From Flavobacterium sp. MK4S-17 (GTDB taxonomy: Bacteria > Bacteroidota > Bacteroidia > Flavobacteriales > Flavobacteriaceae): a DNA stretch of 64,000 nucleotides. Every line of letters starts with the position of its first letter. The stretch's first letter is position 1. Position numbers and translations under genes: made by a program. Shown here in pieces: positions 62,597 through 64,000 of this stretch. The notes beneath the pieces were generated by a model that was not told the DNA's origin, did not search any database, and was given only the letters and a program-made list of their open reading frames with translations. The DNA lies in assembly GCF_009848495.1 (NCBI RefSeq), contig NZ_WWEP01000001.1, positions 62,001 to 126,000 of the forward strand, written 5' to 3'.

Positions 62597-63163
62597 ATGG
62601 CAAGTACATCTGACATCAGGAACGGGTTATGTATTAAGTTTAATAACGATATTTATAAAATTATTGAATTCCTTCATGTAAAGCCGGGTAAAGGCCCAGC
62701 TTTTGTAAGGACTAAATTAAAAAGCCTTACTACAGGCAAGGTGCTTGATAATACTTTTTCTGCGGGGCACAAAATTGATGACGTAAGGGTTGAAACACAC
62801 AAATATCAATTCCTTTACCCTGAGGGCGACCTGTATCATTTTATGCATGCTGAAAACTATGAGCAGATTTCATTAAACAAAAATATACTTGATGCTGCCG
62901 AGCTTTTAAAGGAAGGCGAAAACGTAATGGTTATATGGAACACCGAAACAGATTCGCCATTGTCAGTAGATATGCCTGCCTCTGTAGTGCTTGAAGTAAC
63001 TTATGCCGAGCCGGGCGTAAAAGGCAATACTGCCACAAATGCCACCAAGCCTGCTACTGTTGAAACAGGGGCTTCGGTTAATGTACCTTTATTTATTAAT
63101 GAAGGTGATAAAATTAAAATTGATACAGCTACAGGCGCTTATGTTGAGCGTGTAAAAGAATAA
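62597..63163 (+). CDS. efp: Elongation factor P
   Basis: A 188-residue protein of normal length with the three beta-barrel domains: domain I around HVKPGKGPAFVRTKLKSLTTGKVLDNTFSAG, where the first Lys in KPGKGPA is the site of modification in other bacteria, and C-terminal VPLFINEGDKIKIDTATGAYVERVKE. It relieves ribosome stalling at consecutive prolines. A terminator follows. Confidence 0.97.
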   Translation: MASTSDIRNGLCIKFNNDIYKIIEFLHVKPGKGPAFVRTKLKSLTTGKVLDNTFSAGHKIDDVRVETHKYQFLYPEGDLYHFMHAENYEQISLNKNILDAAELLKEGENVMVIWNTETDSPLSVDMPASVVLEVTYAEPGVKGNTATNATKPATVETGASVNVPLFINEGDKIKIDTATGAYVERVKE

Positions 63164-63169
63164 TAGTTA

Positions 63170-63193
63170 ATGGGCCTGTTTATGCAGGCCCAT
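63170..63193 (+). terminator. Hairpin between efp and the second lpxD
   Basis: ATGGGCCTG (63,170-63,178) pairs with CAGGCCCAT (63,185-63,193) around a 6-base loop. The following bases are ATTTT, so it is a modest terminator or attenuator before the next gene at 63,211. Confidence 0.6.
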
Positions 63194-63210
63194 ATTTTAA
63201 ACCAGCAAAT

Positions 63211-64000
63211 ATGAAATTTCCTAAAGTTTATCCTTTAAAGGAGATAGCAGCAATAATTGACAGTGAGTTTGTAGGAAATGAAGATTTTCCAGTGCATGGC
63301 ATGAATGAAATTCATGTGGTGGAACCGGGGGATATTGTATTTGTTGACCACCCAAAATATTATGATAAAGCTTTACAATCGGCGGCTACCATTGTGCTTA
63401 TCAACAAAAAAGTTGACTGCCCCGATGGTAAGGCTTTATTAATTTCAGACGATCCATTCAGGGATTTTAATAAACTCACAAGGCATTTTATGCCATTTAG
63501 GTCTTCCGCTGCTTCAATTTCCGATTCTGCTGAAATAGGCGAGGGGACTGTAATACAGCCTAACAGTTTTATTGGCAATAATGTAAAAATTGGCAAAAAC
63601 TGCCTTATTCATCCTAATGTGAGTATTTATGATAATACTGTAATAGGAGATAATGTAATTATACATGCTGGCACTGTACTTGGTGCCGATGCTTTTTATT
63701 ACAAAAAGCGCCCTGAAGGGTTTGACCAGTTGTTATCGGGCGGAAGGGTTGTTATTAAAGATAATGTTGGCATAGGTGCTGCCTGTACTATTGATAAAGG
63801 CGTTACAGGAGATACAACTATAGGCGAAGGTTCTAAAATAGACAACCAGGTGCACGTTGGGCATGATACCATAATTGGTAAAAAATGCCTTATTGCAGCC
63901 CAAACAGGTATTGCAGGATGCGTTGTTATTGAAGATGAAGTTACCATTTGGGGACAGGTTGGTACAACAAGCGGAGTAACTATTGGAAGTAAGGCAATAA
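63211..64000 (+). CDS. Second LpxD-like N-acyltransferase (3' end outside window)
   Basis: The reading frame is open from ATG at 63,211 to the window end (263 residues visible). It has an LpxD-like N-terminal domain (KEIAAIIDSEFVGNEDFPVHGMNEIHVVEPGDIVFVDHPKYYDKAL) and hexapeptide repeats (NSFIGNNVKIGKNCLIHPNVSIYDNTVIGDNVIIHAG) with His kept in KIDNQVHVGHDTIIG. It is clearly diverged from the lpxD 4 kb upstream. Flavobacteria often carry this paralogue beside efp; its acceptor may differ from that of canonical LpxD. Confidence 0.9.
   Translation, partial: MKFPKVYPLKEIAAIIDSEFVGNEDFPVHGMNEIHVVEPGDIVFVDHPKYYDKALQSAATIVLINKKVDCPDGKALLISDDPFRDFNKLTRHFMPFRSSAASISDSAEIGEGTVIQPNSFIGNNVKIGKNCLIHPNVSIYDNTVIGDNVIIHAGTVLGADAFYYKKRPEGFDQLLSGGRVVIKDNVGIGAACTIDKGVTGDTTIGEGSKIDNQVHVGHDTIIGKKCLIAAQTGIAGCVVIEDEVTIWGQVGTTSGVTIGSKAI

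Overview
The window is Bacteroidota DNA, most likely from a Flavobacterium-like member of the Flavobacteriaceae. The evidence is gldF/gldG, a PorX-type response regulator with a PglZ domain, a fused lpxC-fabZ gene, several -7 boxes of the Bacteroidota form TAnnTTTG, and transfer genes of the CTnDOT family (traE to traN). It divides into three blocks with visibly different base composition: an AT-rich defence cargo (1 to about 13,050), a clearly more GC-rich integrative and conjugative element (ICE) backbone (about 13,100 to 30,900), and AT-rich core chromosome (about 30,900 to 64,000).

Block 1 (1-13,043) is a defence island of two convergent gene sets. The minus-strand operon runs from 13,043 down to 4,914: sspB (DUF4007), sspC (large P-loop ATPase), sspD (PAPS-reductase-like ATP pyrophosphatase), a nucleoside 2-deoxyribosyltransferase-like protein, a one-pass membrane protein, a DUF262 protein and a single-domain SIR2 protein. 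Most of its junctions are overlaps or a few bases. The plus-strand set is the tail of a nuclease-like protein, a HEPN-like protein, a cysteine desulfurase (sspA) and a GHKL/Hsp90-fold ATPase. Together sspA and sspBCD look like a complete single-strand DNA phosphorothioation (Ssp) modification module. I see neither a standard SspE (DUF262 plus HNH) nor recognisable SspFGH. Instead there is a DUF262 protein without a recognised nuclease domain, next to SIR2, NDT-like and membrane proteins, and a GHKL ATPase joined to sspA. This is the best candidate for an undescribed system here: a phosphorothioate-linked defence whose effector arm would act on NAD or nucleotides and membranes. The function is inferred from domains and context.

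Block 2 (13,149-30,890) is the ICE backbone: a TPR/AraC-type sensor-regulator, a lipoprotein, an AraC regulator, a possible RteC-like protein, then a co-oriented transfer operon traE-F-G-I-(two TraI-like paralogues)-J-K-L-M-N. It ends with a DUF3945-like gene, two small DNA-binding proteins and a convergent tyrosine integrase preceded by a double-HTH protein. The intergenic DNA beside the integrase holds TGTG repeats phased every 10 bp and copies of GGGGTACAAA, and it abuts the 3' end of mnmE, the probable right junction. No relaxase, coupling protein or left end is seen, so the element must continue to the left of the window.

Block 3 (31,007-64,000) is chromosome: mnmE, a universal stress protein, an envelope polysaccharide-type locus (HEAT-repeat membrane protein, GT2 synthase, TPR/beta-barrel protein, DUF4838 lipoprotein, DUF1573 lipoprotein), a membrane-anchored MutS-like ATPase, an alpha/beta hydrolase, dnaN, gldG/gldF, a monooxygenase-like gene, a SAM hydroxide adenosyltransferase, phoH, purC, an ankyrin protein, a TauE/SafE permease, alanine dehydrogenase, tsaE, porX, an HD hydrolase, and the lipid A and translation cluster lpxD - lpxC/fabZ - lpxA - efp - second lpxD (cut by the window end). 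No rRNA, tRNA, CRISPR array or insertion sequence was recognised.
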